Assembly (NCBI RefSeq): GCF_900104175.1
Contig: NZ_FNIX01000003.1
Coordinates: forward strand, 372,001-436,000
DNA length: 64,000 nt
Direction: 5' to 3'
Source of the DNA: Lentzea jiangxiensis
Lineage (GTDB): Bacteria; Actinomycetota; Actinomycetes; Mycobacteriales; Pseudonocardiaceae
Made by a program: the position numbers and the translations under genes. The notes under the pieces are model-generated. The model had not been told where the DNA came from. It worked only from the letters and a program-made list of their open reading frames with translations, and did not search any database. Position 1 is the stretch's first letter. Each line of letters begins with the position of its first letter. This document shows positions 9,280 to 17,986 of this stretch, in pieces.

Positions 9280-9320
9280 CGGTTGCGGGGCCGGAGCTCA
9301 CAGCCCGAACGCCCACCTCG

Positions 9321-9351
9321 GGGATGCGGCCGCAGACCGTGCCCGCATCCC
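9321..9351. terminator. Hairpin between convergent ppk2 and crtI
   Basis: GGGATGCGG (9321-9329) pairs perfectly with CCGCATCCC (9343-9351) across a 13-base loop, between the stop codons of two convergent genes. No T-run, as is common for actinobacterial terminators. Confidence 0.5.
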
Positions 9352-9365
9352 GGCGTGAAACCGTT

Positions 9366-10838
9366 TCACTTCCCCGGCCGCCGCAGCCTCTCCGCGGCCA
9401 GCCGGCCGGAGATCAGCACCGGTGGGATGCCCACCCCTGGCGTCGTCCCGCTGCCCGCCAGCACGACGTTGCCCCGCCGGAACGGCAGGTTGGTAGGCCG
9501 GAACGGCCCCGTCTGGGCGAAGGTGTGCGCAGCCGAGAACGGCGTGCCGGCGGCCTGGCCGTCCCGTGCCCAGTCGTCGGGCGTCACCACGGCGAGCGGC
9601 TCGGCGTCGACGAGCAGCTTGCGCGCGGCCAGCTCCTCCATGATCTGCTCGGCGTACCGCTGCGCCATCGCGTCCCAGCGCAGCGGCGCGGCGTCGAGGT
9701 TCGGGCACGGTGCCAGCAGGTACTGGAGGTGCCTGCCCTCCGGGGCGAGCGCGGGATCGGTCAGCGACGGCGTCGTGAGCAGCAGTGACGGATCGCTCAT
9801 CAGCTTGCCCTGCCGGACGATCTCGTCGAACGTGCTGTTCCACTTGTCACCGAACGAGATCGTGTGGTGCGCGAGGTCGTCCACCACCCGCCGGGCGCTC
9901 AGGTGCACGACCACCGCGGACGGCGACCACCGCAACGGCAGCACACGGCGTGGTTCACCGCGCAGCAGCCGCGTGCTCTGAGCGGGTCCGGTGGCGAGAA
10001 CCACGGCGTCGCAGGGGATGCGCGACTCGGCCGTGCGCACCGCCGTGACGCGGGAGCCGGAGCGTTCGAGCTGCTCGACCTCCACCCCGTAGTGGAACGT
10101 CACGCCGGCCAGCGCGGCGGCGTCGGCCAACGCCTGCGGCATGGCGCGCATGCCGCCGCGCGGGAACCACACGCCCGCGATGGTGTCCATGTAGGCGATG
10201 ACGGCGTAGGCGGCGAGGGCGTCTTTCGGTGCGACGCCCGCGTAGAGCGCCTGGAAGGTGAAGACGCGCCGGAGCCGTTCGTCCTTCAGGAACCGCCCGA
10301 CCGCCTTGTCCAGCGAGCCGAACCCGCCGAGCCGGGTGAGCTCCACGAGGTCGCGGCCGACGAGGTCCAGCGGCGAGTCGAAGCTCGCGCCGATGAACCT
10401 GTCCTTCTCCACCTCGTAGAGCTTCGTCAGCCACTCCCGCAGCTCGCGGTAGCCCTGCGCCTCCCGGTCGCCCGCGAAGTCGCGGACCGCCTGCTCCATG
10501 CGGCCGGCGTCGGTGTGCACGTCGAGCGCGCTGCCGTCGGCGAACGTCGCGCGGTACGCCGGGTGCAGCGGCAGGAGCTCGAGGTGGTCCTCGCGCTTCT
10601 GCCCGACGGCGGCGAACGCGTCGTCCAGCAGCTCCGGCATGGTCAGCACGGTCGGACCCGTGTCGATCCGATGCCCGTCGACCTCGAGACGGCCCGCGAG
10701 ACCGCCCGGATGCGGGTGCCGTTCGAGGACGGTCACCTCGTGGCCCGCACCACGCAGGTGCAGCGCCGCCGACAGTCCCGACAGGCCCGCGCCGACCACG
10801 ACCACCCGGTCGGTGCGGCCTTTCACCACCTGAACCAC
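9366..10838 (-). CDS. crtI: Phytoene desaturase
   Basis: About 490 residues, the usual CrtI length. The N-terminal FAD-binding fold VVVVGAGLSGLSAALHL (residues ~12-28) is followed by GGLAGRLEVDGHRIDTGPTV. The C-terminal CrtI signature GSGTTPGVGIPPVLISGR binds the cofactor and lies at the end of the protein. The enzyme inserts double bonds into phytoene to give lycopene at the membrane. GTG 10838 is preceded by GAGAGGA; the frame stays open further upstream only because it overlaps crtE. It lies 14 bases downstream of crtE, so the two form an operon. Confidence 0.95.
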   Translation of the reverse strand: MVQVVKGRTDRVVVVGAGLSGLSAALHLRGAGHEVTVLERHPHPGGLAGRLEVDGHRIDTGPTVLTMPELLDDAFAAVGQKREDHLELLPLHPAYRATFADGSALDVHTDAGRMEQAVRDFAGDREAQGYRELREWLTKLYEVEKDRFIGASFDSPLDLVGRDLVELTRLGGFGSLDKAVGRFLKDERLRRVFTFQALYAGVAPKDALAAYAVIAYMDTIAGVWFPRGGMRAMPQALADAAALAGVTFHYGVEVEQLERSGSRVTAVRTAESRIPCDAVVLATGPAQSTRLLRGEPRRVLPLRWSPSAVVVHLSARRVVDDLAHHTISFGDKWNSTFDEIVRQGKLMSDPSLLLTTPSLTDPALAPEGRHLQYLLAPCPNLDAAPLRWDAMAQRYAEQIMEELAARKLLVDAEPLAVVTPDDWARDGQAAGTPFSAAHTFAQTGPFRPTNLPFRRGNVVLAGSGTTPGVGIPPVLISGRLAAERLRRPGK

Positions 10839-10852
10839 TGCGTTCCTCTCGG

Positions 10853-11929
10853 TCAGGTCGTCCGCTGGACGGCCCGGTTGGCGAGGCGCACCAGTTCGCG
10901 GCGCGCCTCGTCGTCGATGACAGCACGGTCCAGCGCCGCCAGCCCGGAGGCCAGCAGCTTCTCGATGTGCTCCTCCACGGCGGCCACCGCGCCCAGCTCC
11001 ACGAGCAGCGCGCGGACCTCGTCGACGGTCCGGTCGCTGACGCTGCTGCTCTCCAGGCACCGGCGAAGCAGCCGTTGCGCCGCGGGCAAGCCCTGCGCGC
11101 GGGAGAACGCGATGGCCATCAACGGCGTCCGCTTGCCCTCCCGCAGGTCCTCGCCCACCGGCTTGCCGGTGACCGAGGCGTCGCCGAAGACCCCCATCAG
11201 GTCGTCGCGGAGCTGGAAGGCCACACCGATGTCGTGGCCGTACGCGCGCAGGCAGTCGACGACGTCCGCGTCCGCGCCCGCGAGGGCCGCCCCGAGGTGC
11301 AGCGGGCGTTCGACGGTGTACGCCGCGGTCTTCAACGCCGCCACGCGCACCGCGGCCTCGAGCGACTCCTCGCGGCGGGCGACGGCCAGCAGGTCGAGGT
11401 GCTGCCCCATGATCATCTCGGTCCGCATGGCCTGCCACGGGCCCCAGGCGCGGCTCAGCACGTCGCTCGGCAGACCCGCTGTGACCAGGGCGTCGTCCGC
11501 CCAGGCCAGGGCGAGGTCACCAGCCAGGATCGCCGCCGAGTCGCCGTACTGGCGGGCGCTCGCGGCCCACCGCTCACGCCGGTGCTGCGCGGCGAACGAC
11601 TCGTGCACGGACGGCCTGCCGCGCCTGGTCGCCGAACGGTCCATCACGTCGTCGTGCACGAGCGCGCAGCACTGCAGCAGTTCCAGCGCCACCATCGCCC
11701 GCACCACGGCATCGGCCGGTGGCGAACCCCCTGCCGCGCGCCAGCCCCACCACGCGAACGTCGGGCGGATCCTCTTGCCACCGGCCAGGACCAGCCCGCG
11801 CAGCTCGGCGGAGAGCTCCGGCGCCACGTCCTGCCTCGCGCGCAGGAAGTCGTACAGCGCCTCGTCGAGGAGGACGCGGAAGTCGTCCACCTGCGACGGG
11901 CGGGCGTCCACGCTGGTCAGCAGCGACAT
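10853..11929 (-). CDS. crtE: Geranylgeranyl diphosphate synthase
   Basis: 358 residues, trans-isoprenyl diphosphate synthase family. The first Asp-rich motif is HDDVMD (Asp93-Asp97) and the second is QLRDDLMGVFGD (~239-250), with GGKRIRPTF at 50-58 for IPP binding. It condenses IPP with allylic diphosphates to C20 GGPP, the precursor for the divergently encoded phytoene synthase. Chain length is inferred from context. ATG 11929 faces crtB across a 145-base control region. Confidence 0.93.
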   Translation of the reverse strand: MSLLTSVDARPSQVDDFRVLLDEALYDFLRARQDVAPELSAELRGLVLAGGKRIRPTFAWWGWRAAGGSPPADAVVRAMVALELLQCCALVHDDVMDRSATRRGRPSVHESFAAQHRRERWAASARQYGDSAAILAGDLALAWADDALVTAGLPSDVLSRAWGPWQAMRTEMIMGQHLDLLAVARREESLEAAVRVAALKTAAYTVERPLHLGAALAGADADVVDCLRAYGHDIGVAFQLRDDLMGVFGDASVTGKPVGEDLREGKRTPLMAIAFSRAQGLPAAQRLLRRCLESSSVSDRTVDEVRALLVELGAVAAVEEHIEKLLASGLAALDRAVIDDEARRELVRLANRAVQRTT

Positions 11930-12011
11930 CGGCGTTCCCTCTGGAAGTAGTCGGGCCTTCGATGATCTGAGCTAAGCAGCGCGCCGGAGGATCTGCATGA
12001 TGAGCCGCGCC

Positions 12012-12043
12012 GTTGTGCGGGGCACAACTCGGGGACTTAGTTT
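12012..12043 (+). promoter_or_regulatory. crtB promoter with an operator-like dyad over the -35
   Basis: GTTGTG (12012-12017) and CACAAC (12023-12028) form a perfect inverted repeat with a 5-base spacer. Inside it TTGTGC (12014-12019) can serve as a -35, with TAGTTT at 12038-12043 as the -10, 18 bases apart. A repressor bound here would block crtB and probably crtE. The CarH/LitR-like protein encoded at 14273 is the natural candidate. Confidence 0.5.
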
Positions 12044-12074
12044 GGACACACCTTCTCCGCGAAAGGACCGCTTG

Positions 12075-13001
12075 ATGTCGGCTGAACGCGAACTGGACGC
12101 CGCGGGCATCACCGCACCGGCGTTGCGCGACGCGTACCGGCGCTGCCGCGAGCTCAACGCACTGCACGGCCGGACCTATTACCTGGCAACGAGGTTGCTC
12201 AGCGCGGAGCAACGCCCCGCCGTGCACGCCCTGTACGGGTTCGCCCGCTGGGTGGACGACGTGGTCGACGACGTCCACAGTGGACCTGACGAGAAGGCGC
12301 AGGCCCTGGGCGCCATCGAGGTCCGCCTCCGGGACGCGTTCGAAGGCCGGGCGGGAGACGACCCGGTGCTGTCGGCGTTGATCGACACCGTGCACCGCTA
12401 CGACATCCCCGTCCAGCACTTCCACGACTTCATGGCGTCGATGCGGATGGATCTCACCGTCACCGACTACCCCACGTTCGGCGACCTCGAACGGTACGTG
12501 CACGGATCCGCGGCGGTCATCGGCCTGCAGGTGCTCCCCGTGCTCGGGACCAGCACGTCCCGGGAGGAGGCCGAGCCCGCCGCGGCGGCGCTGGGCGTCG
12601 CCTTCCAGCTCACGAACTTCATCCGCGACGTCGGCGAGGACCTCGACCGCAACCGCGTCTACCTGCCCGCCGACGAGCTCGCCGAGTTCGGCGTGGACCG
12701 CGAGCGCCTGCTGCACGCCCGCGCGTCCGGCAAGGCGGACCGGCAGGTCAGGGCCGCGCTGCGCGACCAGGTGCGGCGGACCCGGCGGATCTACGAGCAG
12801 GCGTGGCCGGGCATCGGCATGCTCGCACCGCGCTCCCGGCCGTGCGTGCTCACCGCCTACCGGCTCTACAGGCGGATCCTCGACCTCGTCGAGGACGCGG
12901 ACTGCGACGTGCTGTCGCGCCGCGTCGTCGTCTCCAACGGCAGGCGGCTCGCGGTCGCCCTGCCCGCGCTCGCCAGGGCGGTGTTCGCCCGTGCCGCCTG
13001 A
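12075..13001 (+). CDS. crtB: Phytoene synthase
   Basis: 308 residues from ATG 12075, which has GAAAGGA at a good distance; an upstream in-frame ATG at 11997 runs through the promoter. Squalene/phytoene synthase family: YGFARWVDDVVDD holds the first Asp-rich motif (61-65) and NFIRDVGEDLDRNRVYLP the second (185-189). Joins two GGPP to 15-cis-phytoene. Its stop overlaps the start of the Rieske gene, so crtB heads a rightward operon that also carries the whiB and CarH-like regulators. Confidence 0.95.
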   Translation: MSAERELDAAGITAPALRDAYRRCRELNALHGRTYYLATRLLSAEQRPAVHALYGFARWVDDVVDDVHSGPDEKAQALGAIEVRLRDAFEGRAGDDPVLSALIDTVHRYDIPVQHFHDFMASMRMDLTVTDYPTFGDLERYVHGSAAVIGLQVLPVLGTSTSREEAEPAAAALGVAFQLTNFIRDVGEDLDRNRVYLPADELAEFGVDRERLLHARASGKADRQVRAALRDQVRRTRRIYEQAWPGIGMLAPRSRPCVLTAYRLYRRILDLVEDADCDVLSRRVVVSNGRRLAVALPALARAVFARAA

Positions 13002-13974
13002 GAAGAAGTCGATCCGTGACCGGATCCCGCTGCGGATCTACTCGAGCCCGCCGTGGCGCGAGCAGAGGCCGACGTGGCAGGACGCGAAGCCGGCGCTGAT
13101 CGAGGCGGCGCTCAAGCGCGCCACCGCGCGCCCGTCCGGCAACTGGTACGTCGCGGGCGCGAGCAGCGACGTCGTGAAGGGCAAGCCCTGCGGCCGCACG
13201 ATCGCGGGTCAGGAGGTCGTGCTCTGGCGCGGGCCGCACGGCGTGCTCATGGCCGGTTCCGGCTCGTGCCCGCACCTCGGCGCACCTCTGTGCGACGGCG
13301 CGGTGGCCGAGGGCAAGCTGATCTGCCGCTGGCACGGGCTCGCGCTCGACGGCACGCGGTTCGGCGCGTGGACGCCGTTCCCGGCGCACGACGACGGCGT
13401 TCTGGTGTGGGTGCGCCTCGACGAGGTGGGCGGCGAGGACCCCCTGGACGCCCCCGTGCTGCCGGAGCGTCCGCCGGCCGGGTCGATCGACGCGGTGGCC
13501 ACGCTGATCGGCCGGTGCGACCCCGAGGACGTGGTCGCGAACCGGCTCGACCCGTGGCACGGCGCGTGGTTCCACCCGTACTCGTTCGCGAACCTGCACG
13601 TCCTGGAGACCCCCACCGAGACCGAGGACCGGTTCCTGGTGGAGGTCACGTTCCGGCTCGCCGGACGGGTGGGAGTGCCGGTCATCGCCGCGTTCACCTG
13701 CCCGGAGCCGCGCACGATCGTGATGCACATCGTCGAGGGCGAGGGCCGGGGCAGCGTGGTCGAGACCCACGCGACCCCGATCCGCGAGGGCCGCACCGCC
13801 GTGGTGGAGGCGACCATCGCGCATTCGGACCGGCCGGGGTTCGCGCTGGCCAGGCCGGCGGCGGGCGCGCTGCGGCCGGTCATGAGGTGGGCGGCCGCCC
13901 GGCTGTGGCGCGACGACCTCGACTACGCCGAACGCCGGTACGCACTGCGCCGGGCAGGGCGGTTCCCCGACTGA
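12991..13974 (+). CDS. Rieske 2Fe-2S protein of carotenoid clusters (DUF5914 type)
   Basis: 327 residues. Rieske cluster ligands are Cys93-x-His95 (CPHLG) and Cys112-x2-His115 (CRWHG). The C-terminal ~200 residues resemble the DUF5914 region found with Rieske domains in actinobacterial crt clusters. I see no clear D-x2-H-x4-H mononuclear iron site, so it may be an electron-transfer component or an unusual oxygenase. GTG 12991 overlaps the end of crtB, implying translational coupling. Its step in carotenoid formation is not established from sequence. Confidence 0.8.
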   Translation: MPPEKKSIRDRIPLRIYSSPPWREQRPTWQDAKPALIEAALKRATARPSGNWYVAGASSDVVKGKPCGRTIAGQEVVLWRGPHGVLMAGSGSCPHLGAPLCDGAVAEGKLICRWHGLALDGTRFGAWTPFPAHDDGVLVWVRLDEVGGEDPLDAPVLPERPPAGSIDAVATLIGRCDPEDVVANRLDPWHGAWFHPYSFANLHVLETPTETEDRFLVEVTFRLAGRVGVPVIAAFTCPEPRTIVMHIVEGEGRGSVVETHATPIREGRTAVVEATIAHSDRPGFALARPAAGALRPVMRWAAARLWRDDLDYAERRYALRRAGRFPD

Positions 13975-13994
13975 CTTGCGTCGTTTCCCAGTCG

Positions 13995-14276
13995 ATGCTC
14001 GAGCTGTCCCGCCTTCCTCAGCCGGTCGCCGAGTCGTGGGACTGGCGGCTCGCCGGTCTCCGCCGGAGGATGGACAACGCCTGCTTCTTCCACGAGCCCA
14101 CCGGAGCCGCGCGCGATCAGCGCGAGACTGCGGCGAAGGCCATCTGCCAGCGCTGCCCGGTCGTGGGAAAATGTCGCTCGCACGCGCTGGAGGTGCACGA
14201 GACCTCCGGCATCCGGGGCGGACTGGGTGAGGGTGAGTTGAGGGCGATGCTCGCGGAACGCGCGCGCAGGACGTGA
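13995..14276 (+). CDS. WhiB-like iron-sulfur transcription factor
   Basis: 93 residues. Four conserved cysteines (Cys30, Cys51, Cys54, Cys60; DNACFF and ICQRCPVVGKC) fit the C-x20-C-x2-C-x5-C 4Fe-4S site of Wbl proteins. The usual G[VI]WGG turn is GIRGG here, with Arg for the sigma-factor-facing Trp. Wbl proteins act with the primary sigma factor and sense O2, NO or redox state. It lies inside the crt operon, and its stop overlaps the start of the CarH-like gene. A TTG at 13976 is a less likely start. Confidence 0.88.
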   Translation: MLELSRLPQPVAESWDWRLAGLRRRMDNACFFHEPTGAARDQRETAAKAICQRCPVVGKCRSHALEVHETSGIRGGLGEGELRAMLAERARRT

Positions 14277-15139
14277 CGTACACGCCGCGCGCGGTGGCGG
14301 GGATGCTGGGCATCGCCCCCACCACGCTGAGAACCTGGGACCAGCGCTACGGGCTGGGCCCCTCCATCCGCACGGAAGGCGGCCACCGCCGCTACGAGGA
14401 CGCGGATGTCGAGGTGCTGCGCAGGATGGTCGTCCTGACCGCGCAGGGCGTGTCGGCGGCGGCCGCCGCCGTGCTGGCGCGCCAGGAGCCGGTCGCGCCG
14501 TCCGACGGCCCGCGCACGCCGATCACCCCTGAGGAAGCGGTGGTGGCTCAGCGGGGGTTCCTCGCCGCCGCGAACCGGCTCGACGAGCCGATGATGGCCG
14601 ACCTCGCCTCGAAGCTCATCACCGGCCACGGCGTCGTGTCGGCGTGGGAGGACGTGTTCGTCCCGGCGCTGGTGGAACTGGGCGACCAGGTCGTCCGCAC
14701 CGGGCAGGGCGTCGAGGTCGAACACCTCGCCAGCGGGAGCGTGCTGCACGCCCTGCGCGCCGTCCCCCGCACGGGCAGTCCCGGCGTGCTCGCCGCCCTG
14801 CTGTCGTGCGCGCCCGAGGAGCAGCACTGGCTGCCCCTGGAGGCGTTGGGGGCGGCGCTGTCCGAAGAGGGCTGCCTGTGGGGCAACCTCGGCGCGCGCG
14901 TCCCCGCCGAGGCGTTGTGCGACGCGGTGACCCGCCTGCGGCCCACCGTCGTGCTGGTGTGGGCGCACCGGCCCGACCTGGCGCGGCGCGTGCCGCTGGA
15001 GCGGCTCGGCACCGGGTCGGACCCGGTGGTCGCGGTGGCCGGCGCCGGCTGGGAGGGCGTGCCGCTGCCGTCGTTCGTGCACCGCCCCAGGACCCTGACC
15101 GAGGCGATCGAACTGGTCCTGGACCGCGTGCGCGGCTAG
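14273..15139 (+). CDS. CarH/LitR-like MerR regulator with B12-binding domain
   Basis: 288 residues. A MerR helix-turn-helix (residues 1-70: YTPRAVAGMLGIAPTTLRTW, GHRRYEDADVEVLRRM) is fused to a B12-binding region. Trp125 and Glu135 fit the W-x9-E part of the CarH adenosylcobalamin pocket, but the following His is Leu; Glu150-His151 and His185 (PEEQHWLPL, in the place of the D-x-H cobalt-ligand motif) are present. Such proteins repress crt genes in the dark with adenosylcobalamin and release DNA in light. Start GTG 14273 overlaps the whiB stop. Loss of the second His of the W-x9-EH motif could change light sensing. Confidence 0.85.
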   Translation: MTYTPRAVAGMLGIAPTTLRTWDQRYGLGPSIRTEGGHRRYEDADVEVLRRMVVLTAQGVSAAAAAVLARQEPVAPSDGPRTPITPEEAVVAQRGFLAAANRLDEPMMADLASKLITGHGVVSAWEDVFVPALVELGDQVVRTGQGVEVEHLASGSVLHALRAVPRTGSPGVLAALLSCAPEEQHWLPLEALGAALSEEGCLWGNLGARVPAEALCDAVTRLRPTVVLVWAHRPDLARRVPLERLGTGSDPVVAVAGAGWEGVPLPSFVHRPRTLTEAIELVLDRVRG

Positions 15140-15254
15140 GGCCTGGGTCGAGGTCCATGTTCGCGATAGCCGGGCCTGAGGTGGCCCCCCAGGTCACGGT
15201 CGTCGTGCGTCGTGCAGAAGTGCGGCCCGAGCTGGTCACCGAAGAGCAGCAGCG

Positions 15255-16466
15255 TCACCGCGCACCGCGCAGGTCGGCGAGCACGGCGCGGGCCGCCCGT
15301 CGTCCCGAGTGCAGCGCCCCCTGGATCGAGCTGGTGTCGCGGTGGTCACCGCACACGTACCGCCGATCGCCCGCGCGCACGGACTGCTTCAACCTGCGCG
15401 GCGCGGTCATGGCCGGGATCGCGCGCGGGACGTCGTAGCGCCGCAGCACCTCCCACCGGCTGGTGTCCGTGCCGTACAGGCGGTTCAGGTGCCGGCGGAC
15501 GTCCTGTTCACCGGCCTCGCCGACCACGGAGGCCTGCACCAGCGGGGCGTGCGGCGAGTACGGGCGCGACACCTCCGACATCACGGCGGTGTTCACGACC
15601 GGGCCGCCGCCGGCGTCGACGACCAGGCAGCCGTCCCGCAGCGGGGAGCGCGGTGGGCGGAAGTACCACGTGGTGACGCCGTTCCAGAGCGGGTCGACGA
15701 GGCCGGGCAGCAGGTGCGCCGCGGTCGTGCCGTCCGTCGCGACCACCACGGCGTCGGCGGTGACCCGTCCACCGTCCTCGAGGTCCACGCCGTTGTCGTG
15801 CACTGCCCGCACCGGGGTCTCCAGCTGCACCACGCCCCTCGGCAGGCGTTCCGCCATCGTCTTGGGCAGCTCCCCCATCCCCAGCGCGGGCACCGCCGCG
15901 CCGCCACGGGCGAAGCTGCGCCACACCAGGTGGAAGAACCGCGACGACGTCGTCAGCTCCCGTTCCAGGAACACCCCGGACAGGAACGGGCGGAACACCG
16001 CCTCGACCCCGCGGTCCGACACCCCCAGCTCCCGCAACGCCTCCCGGGTCGTGCGGTCGGGCGCGCCGAGCAACGGCCGGACCGGGCCGAAGGCGTCCGG
16101 CACCGAGAAGCGCGCCACCGCGGCCACGTCCCGCGCGCTCAGGACGTGCTGGCGCAGGAACCCGTCCCACGCCGCGGGTCCGCTGCGCGGGTCGGCGAGC
16201 AGGTCGTGCCTGCCGTTGTCGTGCACGAACGCGCCCGGCCGGAAGTGCCGCAGCGGGAACGGGTCCAGCTCCAGCCGTTCCAGCTCGGGGTAGCCGGGCA
16301 GCAGGATCTGGAAGCCCCGGTCGAACCGCACGCCGTCCTCGACGTCGGTCCGCACGCGGCCACCCACCTCGTCCGAGGCCTCCAGCACGGTGACCTCGAA
16401 GCCCGCCGCGGTCAGCTCCAGGGCGGCGTTCAGTCCGGCGAGACCGGCTCCCACGACGACGATCAC
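15255..16466 (-). CDS. FAD-dependent oxidoreductase of the carotenoid cluster
   Basis: 403 residues from GTG 16466, overlapping the end of crtU by 4 bases. The N-terminus IVVVGAGLAGLNAALELTA is an FAD-binding Rossmann motif, followed by GGRVRTDVEDGVRFDRGFQ; the C-terminus YVCGDHRDTSSIQGALHSGR closes the cofactor site. It belongs to the phytoene dehydrogenase/amine oxidase-like flavoproteins but is shorter than CrtI and lacks its C-terminal signature. Last gene of the leftward crt operon. A desaturation, isomerisation or end-group step is plausible; the exact reaction is not known. Confidence 0.85.
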   Translation of the reverse strand: MIVVVGAGLAGLNAALELTAAGFEVTVLEASDEVGGRVRTDVEDGVRFDRGFQILLPGYPELERLELDPFPLRHFRPGAFVHDNGRHDLLADPRSGPAAWDGFLRQHVLSARDVAAVARFSVPDAFGPVRPLLGAPDRTTREALRELGVSDRGVEAVFRPFLSGVFLERELTTSSRFFHLVWRSFARGGAAVPALGMGELPKTMAERLPRGVVQLETPVRAVHDNGVDLEDGGRVTADAVVVATDGTTAAHLLPGLVDPLWNGVTTWYFRPPRSPLRDGCLVVDAGGGPVVNTAVMSEVSRPYSPHAPLVQASVVGEAGEQDVRRHLNRLYGTDTSRWEVLRRYDVPRAIPAMTAPRRLKQSVRAGDRRYVCGDHRDTSSIQGALHSGRRAARAVLADLRGAR

Positions 16467-17986
16467 AGCGTCCTCCAGCGACGGGCCGCCGAGCGCAGCA
16501 ACGGCACCCGGCCCTCGGTCGGCACGCTCCACAGGTCGGTGCCGGCGACGCCCCAGCCGCTCAGCAGGTGGTTCGCGGCGGCGAAACCCGTGGTGGCGGC
16601 GCGTTCCATGAGCGCGACCGGCAGGTCGACGCGCACGAGGTCGCCCGCGACCACCAGGTGGTCGTCCGGTGTGGTCACCCCCGGCCTGCCCGCGTACCCA
16701 CCGGCCGGGAACAGCGGGCAGTCCTCGCGCAGTTCGTGCCGTTCGTCGACGATCCCCGCCTGCTTGGTCTCCGGGTAGACCTCGGTGAGCTGGTGCCACA
16801 GCCGGGCCCGCGCGGACTGCTCGTCCACGTCGGACGGCAGCGCGTAGCCGTGCAGCTCCACGACGGACCCGCCGGTCCGGGCGGCCCAGGCCCGTGCCTC
16901 GTGCTCGTAGTGGTCGAGGACGCTGATGTTGTCGAGCAGGTCGTGGCCGCCGGTGCCGAGGAAGCCGGGCCGGTCGGGGTCGACCGGGGTGTCCAGCCAG
17001 TAGCGCGACACGAGGAACCGCGGCGCGGTGCGGAGCTCGCCGATCTTCTCGCGCCACGCGGCGTCGCCGAGCGAGGGCGAGCCGCCGACGAGCGCCCGCA
17101 GACCGGGGACGTCGGCGGCGAGCACGACGGCGTCCGCCTCGATCGCGCCGCCGCCGATGGTGACGGAGAACCGCTTCCTCTCGCCCGGCAGCACCGAGCG
17201 GACCTCGACGCCCGTGCACACCGTGGTGCCCAGCGACGTGAGGTGGCGCCGCAGCGGTTCCCACAGCCCGTGCGGGAACGGGTCGGCGGCCACGTCGAAC
17301 AGCAGCCCCTCGGCCGAGCCGAGGAAGTAGATGTGGAACATCACCGCGAGCTCGGCGGCCGACATCCTGGTCGGGTGCGCGAAGAAGCTGCGGGAGAACA
17401 CCTCGAAGGCGAGGGCGTGCGCGGCCTCGGGGAAGCGGATCCGCTCCAGGTACGTGGCGGCGTCGATGCCGTCGAGCTCCTCGTACACCCTCGGCACGGA
17501 CACGTCGAGCAACGAGAGCGCGGTCCTCGCGTTGATGCCGGGCAGGTCGCGCCATCGGAAGGTGGGACTGCTGCGCAGGAAGGCGAGCGCGTTCCACGGC
17601 ACGGTCGTCGGCAGGTCCGCGAAGCCGTCCCGGTGGCCGGAGGCGTGCTGCAGCGGGTAGTCCGGCATGCCGGCCAGAGCCCGGCCCGCCGGGTCGACGC
17701 GCCGCAGCAACGCCCGCAGGTTGTAGTACTGCCGGAAGAAGGCGTGGAAGCCGCGGGTCATGGTGACCTCGCTGCCGTCGGCGAGCCGGGTGCTCCAGCC
17801 GCCGACGCGCCCGCCGAGGTACTTCTCCCGTTCGCACAGCACCACCCTGGCGCCGCGTTCGGCCAGCAGCGTCGCGGCGGACAGCCCGGCGATGCCACCG
17901 CCCACCACGGCGACCACGGGCGCGTCCCCGCCGAACTGCGCACGCCCGGCCGGCGCCGGGATGCGCACCGCCTTGCGATCCCTCAC
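16463..17986 (-). CDS. crtU: Carotene desaturase/methyltransferase (isorenieratene synthase type)
   Basis: 507 residues. The FAD motif VVGGGIAGLSAATLLAERG and GGRVGGWSTRLADGSEVTMT are followed by the GFHAFFRQYYNLRALLRRVD segment characteristic of CrtU. CrtU converts the beta-ionone rings of beta-carotene to phi aromatic rings, giving isorenieratene. GTG 17986 overlaps the crtT stop, and the gene ends overlapping the next flavoprotein, so the leftward crt genes are translationally coupled. Together with heterodimeric lycopene cyclase this predicts an aromatic carotenoid. Confidence 0.9.
   Translation of the reverse strand: MRDRKAVRIPAPAGRAQFGGDAPVVAVVGGGIAGLSAATLLAERGARVVLCEREKYLGGRVGGWSTRLADGSEVTMTRGFHAFFRQYYNLRALLRRVDPAGRALAGMPDYPLQHASGHRDGFADLPTTVPWNALAFLRSSPTFRWRDLPGINARTALSLLDVSVPRVYEELDGIDAATYLERIRFPEAAHALAFEVFSRSFFAHPTRMSAAELAVMFHIYFLGSAEGLLFDVAADPFPHGLWEPLRRHLTSLGTTVCTGVEVRSVLPGERKRFSVTIGGGAIEADAVVLAADVPGLRALVGGSPSLGDAAWREKIGELRTAPRFLVSRYWLDTPVDPDRPGFLGTGGHDLLDNISVLDHYEHEARAWAARTGGSVVELHGYALPSDVDEQSARARLWHQLTEVYPETKQAGIVDERHELREDCPLFPAGGYAGRPGVTTPDDHLVVAGDLVRVDLPVALMERAATTGFAAANHLLSGWGVAGTDLWSVPTEGRVPLLRSAARRWRTL

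Noticed and set aside
11997-12074. Longer N-terminus for phytoene synthase
   Set aside because: Runs through the dyad and -10 region; ATG 12075 has a good ribosome binding site and matches family length.
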